The notes under the pieces were generated by a model that saw nothing but the letters and a program-made list of their open reading frames with translations, did not search any database and was not told where the DNA came from. From positions 8,303,134 to 8,367,133 of the forward strand of contig JALPQD010000016.1 in NCBI GenBank assembly GCA_023101885.1: a stretch of 64,000 nt of DNA. The letters run 5' to 3'. Positions 21,126-32,709 of the stretch are shown in pieces (positions within the stretch are counted from its first letter, which is position 1; each line of letters starts with the position of its first letter). Origin of the DNA: Typhlomys cinereus. Lineage: Eukaryota > Chordata > Mammalia > Rodentia > Platacanthomyidae. A program made the position numbers and the translations under genes.

Positions 21126-21429
21126 TTTGCTACTTCATAGGAGACTCTCACGCATACTTTCTACTTGATCCAGTGGCCTGATCTCTCCAGTGGCTTCTGC
21201 TTGTCTTTATTTGTCATTTATATACTGTAGCCAAGTGCACATGATAATATGCAACTTTTGTCATATCATCATGATGATAAAAATCTCCATGTCATTAATG
21301 CAAAATTCCAGACCCTTAACATGACTCACACAGTTGGATCCCTCCCACATATTTCTGCAGACTTATTTGTAGCTACCCCACTCTATGCTTTACTCATGCT
21401 GGGCTTCAACTGACCAAACTACATTCATC

Positions 21430-21995
21430 TCTTTTTTAAAAAAAATTTTCTACTTTTACAAGCATATTGAGTATTCATCCCTGTTTCCCTCCCTCCTTCT
21501 TCCCTTCCATCTCCTCCCTTCCCTTGGCCATTCCCTCCCTCTCTCTCCCACCCTTCTGCCTGTGTGCTTTTATGGACTCCAGTATACACTCTGGCTTGTA
21601 TATACTGAGGGACTCAGACCTCTGTGGTATATCATTACCTCTCTTCAGGCCACCCCACTGATTTGTGCGTTTCCCTTCACTCATCCAATTTTAGACCCAA
21701 AGTTTCAACTGTGCCCATTCCATGCGTATAATAACAGCTACGTACAGAGCAGGTTGATGTACTGTTTTCCTACCTATAGATTTATCGGTTCTCTTCCCTG
21801 TTGATCTTTTTCCTTCCCTTTTTTAGGTTCTGATTCTAGTTTCCAGTAACAGGATGTGTACCATTCTGACAAGCAGGCCTTGAATCCAATTAGAAAGCAG
21901 TTGGTTTTCTCATTGATACTCATGCCACTATTACACTGGAGGTCACCTGTTGCCACAATGATTTATATTGCAACCACTCATCTCTTGATGCTTCT
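21430..21995 (-). mobile_element. L1 3' UTR, second subfamily
   Basis: Antisense. Terminal motif cttttacaagcatattgagt (21453-21472), C-rich tract, then sequence matching 17780-18210 (ggccaccccactgat landmark). Confidence 0.75.
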
Positions 21996-21999
21996 CTGA

Positions 22000-22780
22000 C
22001 TCAAGAGCATTCTACTATGAGACCCTAGACTCTGAGAGGCCTTCTCTGTCTTTTCTGCAACCCAATTACTCCTTCAGGTATTAGCTCCTCCTTACCTCTC
22101 CATTGACACCTGTTGTTTCCCTCCCTTGAGCTCCTTTTCCACTTCTGTTGTGCTTTTGTGAGAGTATTACTGGATGTCTTTTTCCTATTATTTGGGCTCT
22201 GAAAGGAAATCACCATTTTGATCTCTGCTGTCTTTCCAGTGTTTTGGTGAAAGCTGGGCAAAATCTACAACCTTGAATTGCATCAAATGCAGGGATTTTC
22301 AGATAATCAAACAGAAAATAGATGAATGAGATTAATTCAAAACCCATCATACCTCAGTTGTACAACGGAAGTGCTCACTATTTTGGCTCCTACCACACAC
22401 TTTATGAAACACATGCTGTCACCTCTGTCACCATGGTCAAGGTCTTGGTGGATTTGCCGGATCTTGTCCCATGACCCAGGTGGGATATGGCCTGGATTGT
22501 TAGAGAAAAAAAATAGGATTTTTTTGAATTTCACATAAACAACAAGTACTTTTTAAATGTAAACTTATCTCATACAATATTTAAGATGTGCTTATATTAT
22601 ACATCTTTTGTTATTTATCTGAAATCCAAGTTTAAATAAAAGCCTACATTTTTATTTGCTAAATGCAGTGACTCTGTTATGAGGAAAGCATCATTTGAAT
22701 TTTTCTCAGGTTATCTAATTTGCTGATGTTTACATACTACATGGAGAGTACAGGAGAAGCTGAAAGGGTTTGGAAAATTG
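22000..22780. other. No recognisable feature
   Basis: Repeat-poor; short frames only. Confidence 0.5.
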
Positions 22781-22784
22781 TTCA

Positions 22785-23040
22785 TTCTGATTCTCTAACA
22801 TGGCACAGGCCTGTAATTCCAGATACTTGGGAGACTGAGGCAGGAGGATCACAAGTTAAAGGACCGTCTATGCTACTGAATGAGCTTAAGGTCAACCCAG
22901 GCAAGTAAGCAAAATAATATTTCAAAATAAAATAAGCAAACACCATTGTAAGTATAGCTCAGTGGGAGGCACTTGCCAGATATGTATAAGACCTTAGGTT
23001 CAATCACTTGCAACACAAACAAGCAAGCAAGCAAACAAAC
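22785..23040 (+). mobile_element. B4-type composite SINE
   Basis: Sense B1-like part with ggcctgtaattccagatactt (22808-22828) joined to an ID-like part (tatagctcagtgggaggcac, 22954-22973). The tail of AAGC/AAAC units is at 23010-23045. Confidence 0.75.
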
Positions 23041-23204
23041 AGATAAGCAAACATCAAATTCTCAAATCGAGGAGTTGATTCTCAGTGGCAGAGTCAACCC
23101 TGGCAATGCTAATCTTATCAATGAGATTATCAGAACAAAGACATTTCAAAAATGACTAAAAAAGTGTGGTATACATGTAGTTATGTTATTCAAAAATTAG
23201 ATGT

Positions 23205-23368
23205 TATTGTTTTTAAAATTGTTTCATCCATTTGAGAGAGAGAGACAAAGAGAGAAAGAGAGAGCTAGAGAATGAAAACAAGCATACACATGCCATGGGC
23301 TTTCAGAAATTGGCTCTCTTCTTCCAACAGCTTTACCCATTGAGCATGTTGCTGGGCCTCATGTTTGT
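23205..23368 (-). mobile_element. B3-like SINE, worn
   Basis: Antisense, with the gagagagagacaaagag purine tract at the 3' side and a reversed head ending in cattgagcatgttgctgg. Confidence 0.55.
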
Positions 23369-23469
23369 TTGTTTTTTAATTTGTAAACTTATCATTGAAG
23401 GATAAAATAATTTCCATAAGACCATCTAAGTAGTACAAGTCATATTTATTATTTACTTTAATTTCTTTT

Positions 23470-24460
23470 TCTTAAATTTTGAAAATTCTTTTAGCGTTTC
23501 ATATATGAATATAGTGAATTTATGATATTTTCCACACAATCTCTTCATCATAATCTCTTCCCAGCTTCTTCTTCCCATTACAACCCTTCTTCTCTCTTGC
23601 CAGACTCCTTCCTATTTTCAAAGCTTTTTTCATGTGTGGCTCACTGAGTTTCATTTGCTTTGCCTTTGATGACATATTTCTAAGTACTTGCTAGAGTATG
23701 AATTATCTATCAGTGGGTATACCACTGAGGAAAGCATCTTTCATTTCCTCTCTATCAGCATTAACCCCCATCAGTTTTTCAGAGAGGTATGAAGCCTCTT
23801 GAGATCTTTCCCTTTTTATGGTGAAATGTTGATAGGAAAACCCCATATGGGTCTTATAGAAATATCCATAACTGAAATGAACTCATGGGTATAACAGACA
23901 TGTCATGTCCATAAGATGGTGTCTGCTGCACACTTGCCCCACCTAAGGTTATTACAATCTTATCGCTCCCTCTTCCACCATGTTCCTTGAGCCTTGGGAT
24001 GGGGTGGGGATTAAAGTCATATTTCTAATAAGTCAAAGCTAACATGGAGTTTTAAAGGTCATATATTTATTTTTAAGACTTTTGCCCTACACTATCCCTC
24101 TTTGAGGGACTACTGAGGGTTGATGCCGTCGCACAGATGATACATCAATGGGTATACCACTGAGGAAAGTAGCTTCTCTTTCCCCCATCTGGTATTAACT
24201 CTCAATAGTCTTTCAGAGAGATGTGATGCCTCTGAAGATTAGCCACTTTCCATGGTGGTATGTTGATAGGCCAAATCTTATGCAAGTCTCGTGGAAGTAG
24301 ACACAGCACCAGTGAATTCATGGGTGCAATAGTCCTGTCATGTCCAGAAGATACTGTCTAGCAGCACCCCTCCCAACATGCAGGTTTTTACATTATTGCC
24401 ACTCCCTCTTCCATGATTATAACACTCAGCACTTCTGTTTTCTCTCCATATCATCAGTTA
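23470..24460 (-). mobile_element. Two Lx-like L1 3' UTR copies
   Basis: Antisense. Two related blocks lie side by side (23480-24030 and 24075-24460). Both contain tatcagtgggtataccactgagg / gggtataccactgaggaaag and a ctgtcatgtcc-type word. They may be separate insertions or one duplicated segment. Confidence 0.65.
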
Positions 24461-24544
24461 CTTTTTAATAAAGATTCTCTTTCAGCCTACCTTCCTTCTT
24501 TCTTGCCTTGGTATTGGGTCAGCATAGGACTAAGGCATCTTTTC

Positions 24545-24730
24545 TTGAACCCATAGGCGTGTCTAGCCTGTAGCCTGTGGGCTGCATGTGTCTCTGGATA
24601 GGTATGAATGTGGCCTAATGCAAAATTATAAACTTACTTAAAACACTGTGACATATTTGTGATTTTTTTTGTTCATGAGTAGTAACTTTGTAGATAACAA
24701 TGTCATGTTGTGATGTCAAAAGGTTTACTA
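24545..24730. mobile_element. Possible ancient DNA-transposon fragment
   Basis: The order 'gcctgtgggctgcatgtg' (24583-24600), 'gaatgtggcctaatgcaaaa', 'acttaaaacactgtg' resembles an old mammalian non-autonomous DNA repeat. Recalled from memory; no terminal inverted repeats seen. Confidence 0.3.
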
Positions 24731-24739
24731 TGCCCTAGA

Positions 24740-25845
24740 TGATATCATTTGATTCTCCAAGGGTTACATTCCCATGGATATTCCAAGGACCTCTGATTGT
24801 ACACTGGTAGACTTGCTCTGAGTTCCAGGATGTCCTAATGCATGAGTGGCAGATACAGTTCTCAATGCATGAAAACACAGAAGGCCAAATAAAAGGGTTT
24901 GAAGGGCTCTCACACTTAGCTCTGATTGTTTATCACCACACACATCACTTTTGTTCCTTGTGGTTGGAAGGATGTCTTTTTTTTTACAGGACTCAAAGCC
25001 GCAGACTATTTTGGTTGATATGCAGACTGTATTTTACATTAAAATGTCCCTCCCCAAAGGACCCCTTATGAGCTACATTGGAATGTCATTGCTAGTGCCA
25101 AGACTTCAAACAAGTTCATAAAGATTTGAATTAAAAGTGGGAAATGAAGGCTGCTCATTGCAAATTGGCTTCTCTGCCTTCCCAGGAGTCAATTTCTACT
25201 TTCAAACAGGAAAATCAGGAGTATTACTTTTTGGTTATTAAACATGTGAGTGACACTGAGATTTCAGGTTGTGTTTTATGGAGGATTGTGATTTTAAAGC
25301 CTCAGAGACTTATTATGATATGCATGGTTGTTTAAAATGAATAAGATATCTGAAGAATCATTTACTCCTGGGAAAAGTAGATGAAATCAATTAGTGTAGA
25401 TCAAAACACAATATGGCCAGGTTTTTGTGGATCACCTACAAGATTGATAGAGGTGCCTCATCTTTTATGACATGGTAAAATTTTATAAATATTTAGACTT
25501 GTCATTTGCCAGCTCTGGTGGTGATGTCTGCAGTGACTTATGTGTGTGCATTAAAAGGCTGCTAAAATTCAAGTATCACATGGCATATTTGTCCAGGGCA
25601 CAATTATGAAGGGAAACATTTTTAATATTAAAATAGGCATGAACATTATTAACTAGCATTACAAAAAGACAGTTTATACTTGGACTATCTACATAAGATG
25701 TCCTTGACAGCCCCTCTAGCCTGAGGGGTCTTCAATGTTCTCTTTGCTGGAGACAGAGCTACATGGGAGAGATCTGAGCAGCACATACACCTCTGGCAGG
25801 GTGGCGAGGGGGAGGTCACGTAATGTTTATTTGAATAATTTAAAA
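24740..25845. other. No recognisable feature
   Basis: About 1.1 kb of repeat-poor sequence without recognisable coding frames. Confidence 0.5.
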
Positions 25846-25849
25846 AGTA

Positions 25850-25985
25850 TACTTGTTTAAATTTTTTTATTCTTTGACATTTCTATACATGTATGTGATG
25901 ATTTTAGTCATTTTCATCCCATATTGCCCTATCTCTTCCCCCTCTTTCTTCCACTGAATACTTTTTTCCAACAGGTCTATCTTTT
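25850..25985 (-). mobile_element. L1 3' UTR fragment (Lx-like)
   Basis: Antisense, with the tttgacatttctatacatg type terminal motif and C-rich tract. Confidence 0.55.
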
Positions 25986-26004
25986 ACGTTTATGCCTTTG
26001 TGTG

Positions 26005-26008
26005 ATGT

Positions 26009-26048
<40 letters not shown>

Positions 26049-26087
26049 ATGTTCCCTGAGCCTTGGAGTATGATATAAGAGAAAGAG

Positions 26088-26158
<71 letters not shown>
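26005..26158. repeat. (GT)n and (GA)n microsatellites
   Basis: GT run about 26009-26044, then a short spacer, then a GA array 26075-26158 that abuts an LTR fragment. Confidence 0.95.
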
Positions 26159-26161
<3 letters not shown>

Positions 26162-26315
26162 GGTTATCAAACCTCAAGTTCCTTCCCCAGTGATATACTT
26201 ACTCCTGCAAGACTCTGCTTTCTAAAGGCTTCATAACCTTTTTGAAGAACACCACTAGCTGAAGATCAAGTATTCAAACACGTGAGTCTGTGAGTGCCAT
26301 TACACATTCAAACCT
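26159..26315 (-). mobile_element. MaLR-type LTR fragment
   Basis: Antisense. ggttatcaaacctcaagttcc (26162-26182) through to caaacacgtgagtctgtgag near 26275. Same segment as 14670-14845 and 63100-63227. Confidence 0.65.
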
Positions 26316-26319
26316 TGAC

Positions 26320-27295
26320 CTTTCCTTCCTCCATATTTTCTTCCTTTCTGCTTCTCACCCTACTTTCTGTTTCCTCTTTAGCGTTTCTTACTCCCCTTTC
26401 ACTATCTCAGTTTTTAGTTTCACAATCCTTATCATTTTTTTTTTTGGTTTGGACCCTTTATGATCTTCTCTGCTAGATCTTCATAAAATTTATAATAGGG
26501 TGTAGTGAACTGCAGTCACCTGACTATACTATGGAACACTGGGACTTAGTCCTTCTATCTATATTTGGTACCCATTAGCCAACCTCCATGTAACAGTTAC
26601 TCTTAACTATTGCTGTGAGAGAGCAACCAAAATCAAGCAATTTAAGGGAGAAAGGGACATTTATTCAGCTTATGGCTTCAGAGGGGGAGATATAGTGTTT
26701 CATGGTGGAGGCGGCATGGCTGGTTGGCTGAAGCTGGAGTCAGGTTAAGTCACTCCCATCTGTGAGACCGAGAGCTGCAAGACTGCTGTTGTAAAAGCAG
26801 ACTTCTCCCAGAGGTAGGGTGGGACTAATCCACTGCCAGGCCCACCCCTTGTGATCACTTTCCTTCAGTAAGGCTCTACCTCTCAAAGATGCCATGACTT
26901 CCCAAACACACGAGACTCCTTTTACATTTTCTTCTTCTTACACTGTAGTCTACCCCAAGTCTACATTCTCATGGGCTCTTTTTGTTTACTTGCTTTTTCT
27001 TTCTATGTATGGACTATTTAACTCAACATCATATCTTCCAGTTTCATTCATTTTGCTGCAAACAACAGACTTTCTTTTTTTGTCGCTGAATAATATTCCA
27101 TTAAACTCATGAACATGCACGTACACATTTCTTTTTCATTCATCTTGTTGTAGGTTCATATGTTGTTGTAATAATTTAGCTAATAAGAATAACATTGCAA
27201 TAAACCTGTGTGTTCAGGGTTTTTTTTTGTATGCTTGATTTCATTTCCTTTTGATATTACACAGATGTGGGAGAGTTGGATCATACAATATATAA
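26320..27295 (-). mobile_element. L1 ORF2-end fragment split by an LTR
   Basis: Antisense L1 debris with the words 'ggtacccattagccaacctcc' (26569-26588), 'tcatatcttccagtttcattc' and 'gctgaataatattccatt' (27084-27101). Positions 26589-26915 are an inserted LTR. Confidence 0.65.
26589..26915 (-). mobile_element. MaLR-type LTR inside L1
   Basis: Starts tgtaacagttactc, with 'attgctgtgagagagcaacc' and 'cttcagtaaggctctacctc' landmarks. The flanking ctcca/ctcct is only a 4 of 5 match. Confidence 0.65.
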
Positions 27296-27299
27296 TGTT

Positions 27300-27825
27300 T
27301 CTTTTTAATAGACTCTCAGGACCTTAGACTAGGGCAAGATCTTTATTTATTGTAGCCTACTAAGCTGTGTGGTTGGCACGTAGTTAGAACTCTAATAAAA
27401 CATGCTGACTGCAATTGAATCAGACAGGATGTAGAGGTGTAGAAATTTTGTCATTGTCTTGACAATGTAGTTCTCAGAAAAAATTAGTTTCATAATTCTG
27501 ACATGGGATTGTGGTTGGTTGGAGCTATGAGAAGGAATTTGGGAATCACTGGTAAGGAAAAGGGAGAGGAAGGCAGTTCTGTGGTCATCATCAGGACATT
27601 TGTAGAACACTGTTGACAAAGTATGAAGATTTAACTTCCATCCGATTATGATGGGCTAATTGAAAATAGTAGAACCAAAAATTCATGCACACTGACATAG
27701 TAGAATATTTATGTTAGCAAGGGGAGTGGATAAATTATAGCTATAGAACACAAATGACTCATAAATTTAGAATTCAGCCCATGATTCCATTTATACACAA
27801 GAAAAACATGGATAGGAAGATGGAT
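27300..27825. other. No recognisable feature
   Basis: Nothing supported here. Confidence 0.4.
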
Positions 27826-27829
27826 TGAC

Positions 27830-27955
27830 ATTTAAAATGCTTATACTGCAAGCAAGAAGACTAGAATCCATGCAAATACTGGGTGGATGTGGTAGCCACC
27901 TGTAATTCTGGTCTCAGAAGGCAGAGAAAAGGGATCCCCATGGCAAAAAATCTGT
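27830..27955 (+). mobile_element. B3-like SINE fragment
   Basis: Sense, with gcaagcaagaagactagaatcc and gtggtagccacctgtaattctgg. The head is mostly lost. Confidence 0.5.
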
Positions 27956-27959
27956 CATA

Positions 27960-28850
27960 GTTAGCTTTAACAAGATGATTTGAAAGAAGCTCAAAGGGAC
28001 TCTGGAAGCTTTGCCATGTTGTGCTTCTTTGATTGGCTATTGGTTATACAGAAATATTCAGCTAATGACACTCCATCAGTTTGTGCAATTAGGATTTGTG
28101 TACTTTTCCCATTAGCAAAAAGTTAAAAACAACTAACCTATATGAAACTGTGGTCCTGGGTTGAGAAACACTCAAGGTTACTAGAACCCACCAGGAAGTA
28201 CAGAGACAGCGTCTGTCCTAAGGAATACTGGGGATGGGGGTGGGGAGAAGGACATGGATCTGTGGATAAAAGGCTGTGGTTCTTACCTCTCACTTTTCCC
28301 TGAAATGCCTGAGTTTAAGCTCTGGGATTCTGGGTACCAGGTGAATAATAAGGGATAGGCTTTAGAGGGGCACATCAATGTGAAAGCATTGAAAGTAATT
28401 TGAAACTTCTTACCTGAGAAAGCAGAAGTGCAGACTTTGAACTTTTCTTCTCTCTTCTAGTGGGTTCAGTAGGAAGGGACAGAGTCTGGAGCTGATCTTG
28501 GGATTGTTTTCCCAGATTTAGCCATTGTTGAAGCATCATTTATGTGATTACATGAAGCCTGATGGTTGCCAGAAGGGTTCAGGATGATTTACACTGGGGT
28601 GTTGCCCCAGGGTCTGCTCAAGTGAGGTCAAACAGAAGATGAATGTTGAACCTCTGGATCTTTTCATTTCTAATGAGTTAGAACCAATCCCTCTCTTCGT
28701 ATGTTAGGTGACATCAAAAAGGATGAGAAATGTGTTTTTCTTCACTCTTAACATGGGCTCAAAGCAACATAGGATTTATATATGTGCTGCCGAAGCAAGC
28801 ACGAGATAAGATAGGATTTGTAATATTGATATGGAACCATTTTTTTTTTA
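27960..28850. other. No recognisable feature
   Basis: Repeat-poor; no coding signal. Confidence 0.4.
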
Positions 28851-29092
28851 AATTTTACTTTTGCGCGTGCGTATGTGTGTATGTATGTGTGTGTGTGTAC
28901 CTGTGGAGGCCCTTGGGACTACCACCTTTTTACTTTGCTGTGGAGTTTCCCAGGTTCTGCCTTCTAGGGCTAGAAGTATAGGCTGCTGCCATTTCCCCCT
29001 GATGTTTTTACATGGGATTTGGGATCTGAACTCAGGACCTCCTGCTTACGAGGCAGAAGTTTAACCCCTGAGCTATCTCTCCAGACCTGGGA
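28850..29092 (-). mobile_element. SINE with GT-rich tail
   Basis: Antisense dominant SINE: GT-rich tail 28865-28900, body, reversed head ccctgagctatctctccaga (29067-29086). Confidence 0.75.
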
Positions 29093-29164
29093 CTAGTTAT
29101 TTTATAGGTTATTAGATGAAAGTAATTTTCCATTTGTGTACGCATGTGTGTGTAATATGTGTAA

Positions 29165-30125
29165 ATTTTTTTAATACATTTTTTTATTATTTCCGCTCAT
29201 ACAAACTTAATAGGTAGACCAGTTCCCTCCCTCCCTCCTCCTCCCCCTGAACCCCCTGCTCCCCTTCCCTCCCTCCCCATCCTCCAGCGCCTCCCCCAAT
29301 TCCCAGAGAGTCCTTCATTGTGTATGCCTAACTCTCCTCTGGGTCCTCCTCTCCGATGACGTACAAGGACCCAGTGGCATTTCCCTGAACCCTTTCCTGT
29401 GTTCCCCTTAAGCATAGGAACACTACTGTGGCTGTCAATCCCTTGCCTCCAAGGATCTTAGTGCCTTTAGCAGATGCTAGACTTTGTGAGGTCAATAGTG
29501 TGTTGGACATTGTGCAGAGCATGCAAAGTCCTATTATGATTGCTTTGGCCCTAACTAGTGTGGAGAATCTTGCAAATCATTGCTCCTCCCATCCTTTTGC
29601 TCTTACAATCTTACCACCCCCTCTTCCACAAATGGCCCTGAGCTTCAGGATGGGGGGAGATTAGGCTGGCCTAGTTCTATGTGGTTGATATAGAGTCTCT
29701 GAAGTTCTGGATAGTGGTTTGTTGATTTTCTTTTGCAGTTTTGCTGCTCCTGCAATGCCCTTCACTCCATCCTGATGGGCACTGTATGTCACCCCCTGGT
29801 CAGAGACAAAAAGCTGTTAAACTGGAGTCTTGTTATAATAGCACATTCAAGGGTAGATGTAAGAAAAGCAGGAAACCTCGGTGAGGGAGGGGTCAGTCAC
29901 CCATTTGCAAAATGATCACCTTTCATCTGCCAGACTATATGCCCTCCCCTTCTGGTGAGATCATACCCCCTCAGTTGTACATGATCAGGAACAAACGTCT
30001 GTGAACTTAACCAGGTGTCACATTACTTACTTGCATTCCTTGGAGGCCTATTTTCTCTGCTGTAACATGGTCCCCTCTCCTTGTGTCTGGTGTGGCCCTC
30101 CAACCCCATCCCTCCTGTAAATGTT
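29165..30125 (-). mobile_element. L1 with complete 3' UTR
   Basis: Antisense copy of the young subfamily. It extends beyond the short tails seen elsewhere: C-rich tract 29220-29300, conserved 3' UTR to 29690, and continuation matching 48215-48620. No ORF2 reading frame is recognised at its 5' side. Confidence 0.75.
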
Positions 30126-30127
30126 TA

Positions 30128-30372
30128 TGTGCTGTCTCAAGTGTGTGTGTGCACACGTGCACGTGCGTGTTTTTATTTTTATTTATCTTACTTACTTTGT
30201 CGAGGTGGGGAGAGGGAGAGGAGGTATGCACATGCATACCATGGTGCACGGGTGGACATCAGAGGACAACTTTTGGAAGTTGGTTCACTTCTTCCAATAT
30301 GTGTGCTTTTGGGGATCTAACTCAGGTTGCCAACTTTGTGAGCAGATACCTTACCCACTGAACTATCTCACT
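30128..30372 (-). mobile_element. B3-like SINE with GT tail
   Basis: Antisense, GT/GC-rich start, 'gtggacatcagaggacaact' (30251-30270), reversed head 'cccactgaactatctcact' (30354-30372). Confidence 0.7.
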
Positions 30373-30409
30373 ATTTTCTCTCTCTCTCTCTGTATTTTGA
30401 GTGCTGGCT

Positions 30410-30462
<53 letters not shown>
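30373..30462. repeat. (CT)n then (GT)n microsatellite
   Basis: Short CT run 30378-30391 and a GT array about 30413-30461. Confidence 0.9.
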
Positions 30463-30463
<1 letters not shown>

Positions 30464-30499
30464 GTGTTTCGGTGCTGTGCATTGAACCCTGGGTCCTTT

Positions 30500-30745
30500 T
30501 GTGATAAAATACATAAAACACAGAAGTTATCAACTTCGCTATTACAGAGTGTACAGTTCAGTAGTATTATGTGTATTCATATGCTGGGCAGCCAATCTGT
30601 ACAATTTTTTATTCCTGGGAAACTGATTCAATACCCATTAAGCAGCAAACCTCTTTTCCCTCTCCAGAGCTCCTGGAAACAGATATTTACTTTCTGTTTC
30701 TGTAAGTTTTGCCATTCTAATTGCCTTAGATAGATGGATCCACCA
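30500..30745 (-). mobile_element. Ancient L1M-type fragment
   Basis: Antisense. The order 'gagtgtacagttcagtagta' (30546-30565), 'caatacccattaagcagcaa' and 'gccattctaattgcctta' is typical of old mammalian L1 3' regions. Confidence 0.65.
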
Positions 30746-30774
30746 TAAAGCTTTGTTTTAACTCTTTGTCTTTT

Positions 30775-31490
30775 TTTAGATTTTATTTATTTATTTATTT
30801 ATTTATTTTCCCAATCATACAAGCTTAATAGGTACCCTGGTCTCCTCCTTCCCTCCACCCCTTTCCATTCCCCCTTGTATCCTCCCCCTTTTCCTCTTCC
30901 TTTCATCCCCCTCCCTTACTTTCTCCCAGTACCTTCCCCTGCCCCGTTCCCATTCCCTGGAGCAGCTTTTAGTGTGAATGTCAAACTTCCTTCTGAGTCC
31001 TCCACTTTAGTGAAGTGTAAGGACTCAGTGGCATTGCCCAGAGCCCTTTCTTGGGCTTCCCTTTAGTATGGAAACACTATTGTGACTGTTATTCCCTTCC
31101 CTCCAAGGATCATAATGCCTGTGATCCATGCTAGACTTTGGGGGGTCATTGACATGTCAGCCATTGTGCAGGTCATGCAAAGTCCTATTATGGCTACTGG
31201 GGCCCTAACTTGTGTGGAATATCTTGCGTATCATTGCTCCTCCCCATCTTTAGGCTCTTACAATCTTACCGCCCTCTCTTCTGCAAATTCCCTGAGCTTT
31301 AGAATGGGGAGAGATTTGGCTGATCTGGTTCCCCATGATTAATGTAGGGTCTCTGATGTTCTGAATTATGGTTTGTTGTTGTTTTCAGTTTTGCTGTTCC
31401 TGCACCGCCCTTGGCTCCATCCTGTTTGGTATTGGAGGTCACCTCCTAACCAGAGATGAAAGGCTGTTTAAATGAATCTTACTATAAGTT
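30775..31490 (-). mobile_element. Older L1 3' UTR
   Basis: Antisense: ATTT-rich start, caatcatacaagcttaatagg (30811-30831), C-rich tract, then 3' UTR to the 'cagttttgctgttcctgca' landmark at 31386-31404 shared with 48242-48260. Confidence 0.8.
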
Positions 31491-31494
31491 AACT

Positions 31495-31830
31495 GTTTGT
31501 CTTAAGCCTAAACTATGACTAAGATAATTTTACTGATCATATGGCACCGAGTTAAGAAGGCTTGACATGGTGCAAATTATAGCAGAAAGCATCATAGGTC
31601 AAGACTATAAATGAAAGCAAAAACGATTATCAGAGGGCCCATTATCACTATGTCTTGGAGGTACTTCTGAGATCCTGAATCTTTAGCTGATTATCTGCAA
31701 TAGGAATGGAGGAATAGGATCACCCCAGTTAGAGGCATGATGGTGTCCAGTTCAGGATAGCCACACTCCTGTAACTGAAGAGGTAAGCAGAGGTTGTGGT
31801 TCCAGAATGGAAAGATGGTAGTATTTACTG
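31495..31830. other. No recognisable feature
   Basis: Nothing supported here. Confidence 0.4.
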
Positions 31831-31832
31831 AG

Positions 31833-31837
<5 letters not shown>

Positions 31838-31878
<41 letters not shown>

Positions 31879-31882
31879 CGCA
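31838..31882. repeat. (GT)n(GC)n microsatellite
   Basis: GT array followed by a short alternating GC run (31869-31880). Purine-pyrimidine alternation throughout. Confidence 0.9.
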
Positions 31883-31924
31883 TGTATGTGCTATGCATGT
31901 GGACATTGGAACTTTACATGGGTA

Positions 31925-32705
31925 TCTCTTCAATAGCTCTCCACTTTTATTACTGAAGCAGAGTCTCTCTGTGGAACCAGGCAGTGTTCAAGAATGAACT
32001 AGTTAGCCAATCGGTCAGCTCCAGTGATCTCCTTGGCCTCGCCAGTGCTGGGATTGCAGGCCCTGGCCACCATACCTGCCCAGATTTTTTTTTAAACATT
32101 TTTTATTATTATTTCCACTCATACAAACTTAATAGGTACACCGGTTCCCTCCCTCCCTCCTCCTCCCCCCGAACCCCCTGCTCCTTCTCCCCTCACCCCT
32201 CCCTCCCCATCCCTCAGTGCCTCCTGCCCCAATTCCCAGAGAGTCCTTTAATGTGCATCCCTGACTCTCCTCTGGGTCCTCCTCTCCGATGACGTACAAG
32301 GACCCAGTGGCATTTCCCTGAACCCTTTCCCGTGTTCCGCTTAAGCATAGGAACACTACTGTGGCTGCCATTCCCTTGCCTCCAAGGATCTTGGTGCCTT
32401 TAGCAGATGCTAGACTTTGTGAGGTCAATAGTGTGTTGGACATTGCGCAGGGCATGCAAAGTCCAATTATGATTGCTTCGGCCCTAACTTGTGTGGAGTA
32501 TCTTGCAAATCATTGCTCCTCCCATCCTTTTGCGCTTACACTCTTACCACCCCCTCTTCCGCAAATTTCCCTGAGCTTCAGGATGGGGAGAGATTAGTCC
32601 GGCCTAGTTCTAGGTATGCCCAGATTTTTATGTGGGTTCTGAGGATCCAAACTCTGGTCCTCACTCTTGTGGCAAACACTTTTTTCAAAGAGCTGTCTCC
32701 ACAGG
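31925..32705 (-). mobile_element. B4-like composite SINE split by L1
   Basis: Antisense B1-like part (31945-32075) and ID-like part (32630-32705, gatccaaactctggtcctc). The L1 tail at 32090-32616 separates them. A relative at 61255-61748 is also interrupted. Confidence 0.55.
32090..32616 (-). mobile_element. Young L1 tail, 13-bp TSD
   Basis: Antisense 3' UTR flanked by tgcccagattttt at 32077-32089 and 32617-32629. The tract at 32145-32215 is strongly C-rich. Confidence 0.9.
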
Positions 32706-32709
32706 CCTC

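Noticed and set aside
23480..24460. Functional tandem gene-like repeat or CRISPR-like array
   Set aside because: The two blocks are L1 3' UTR copies. No short regularly spaced repeats with unique spacers exist anywhere in the window.
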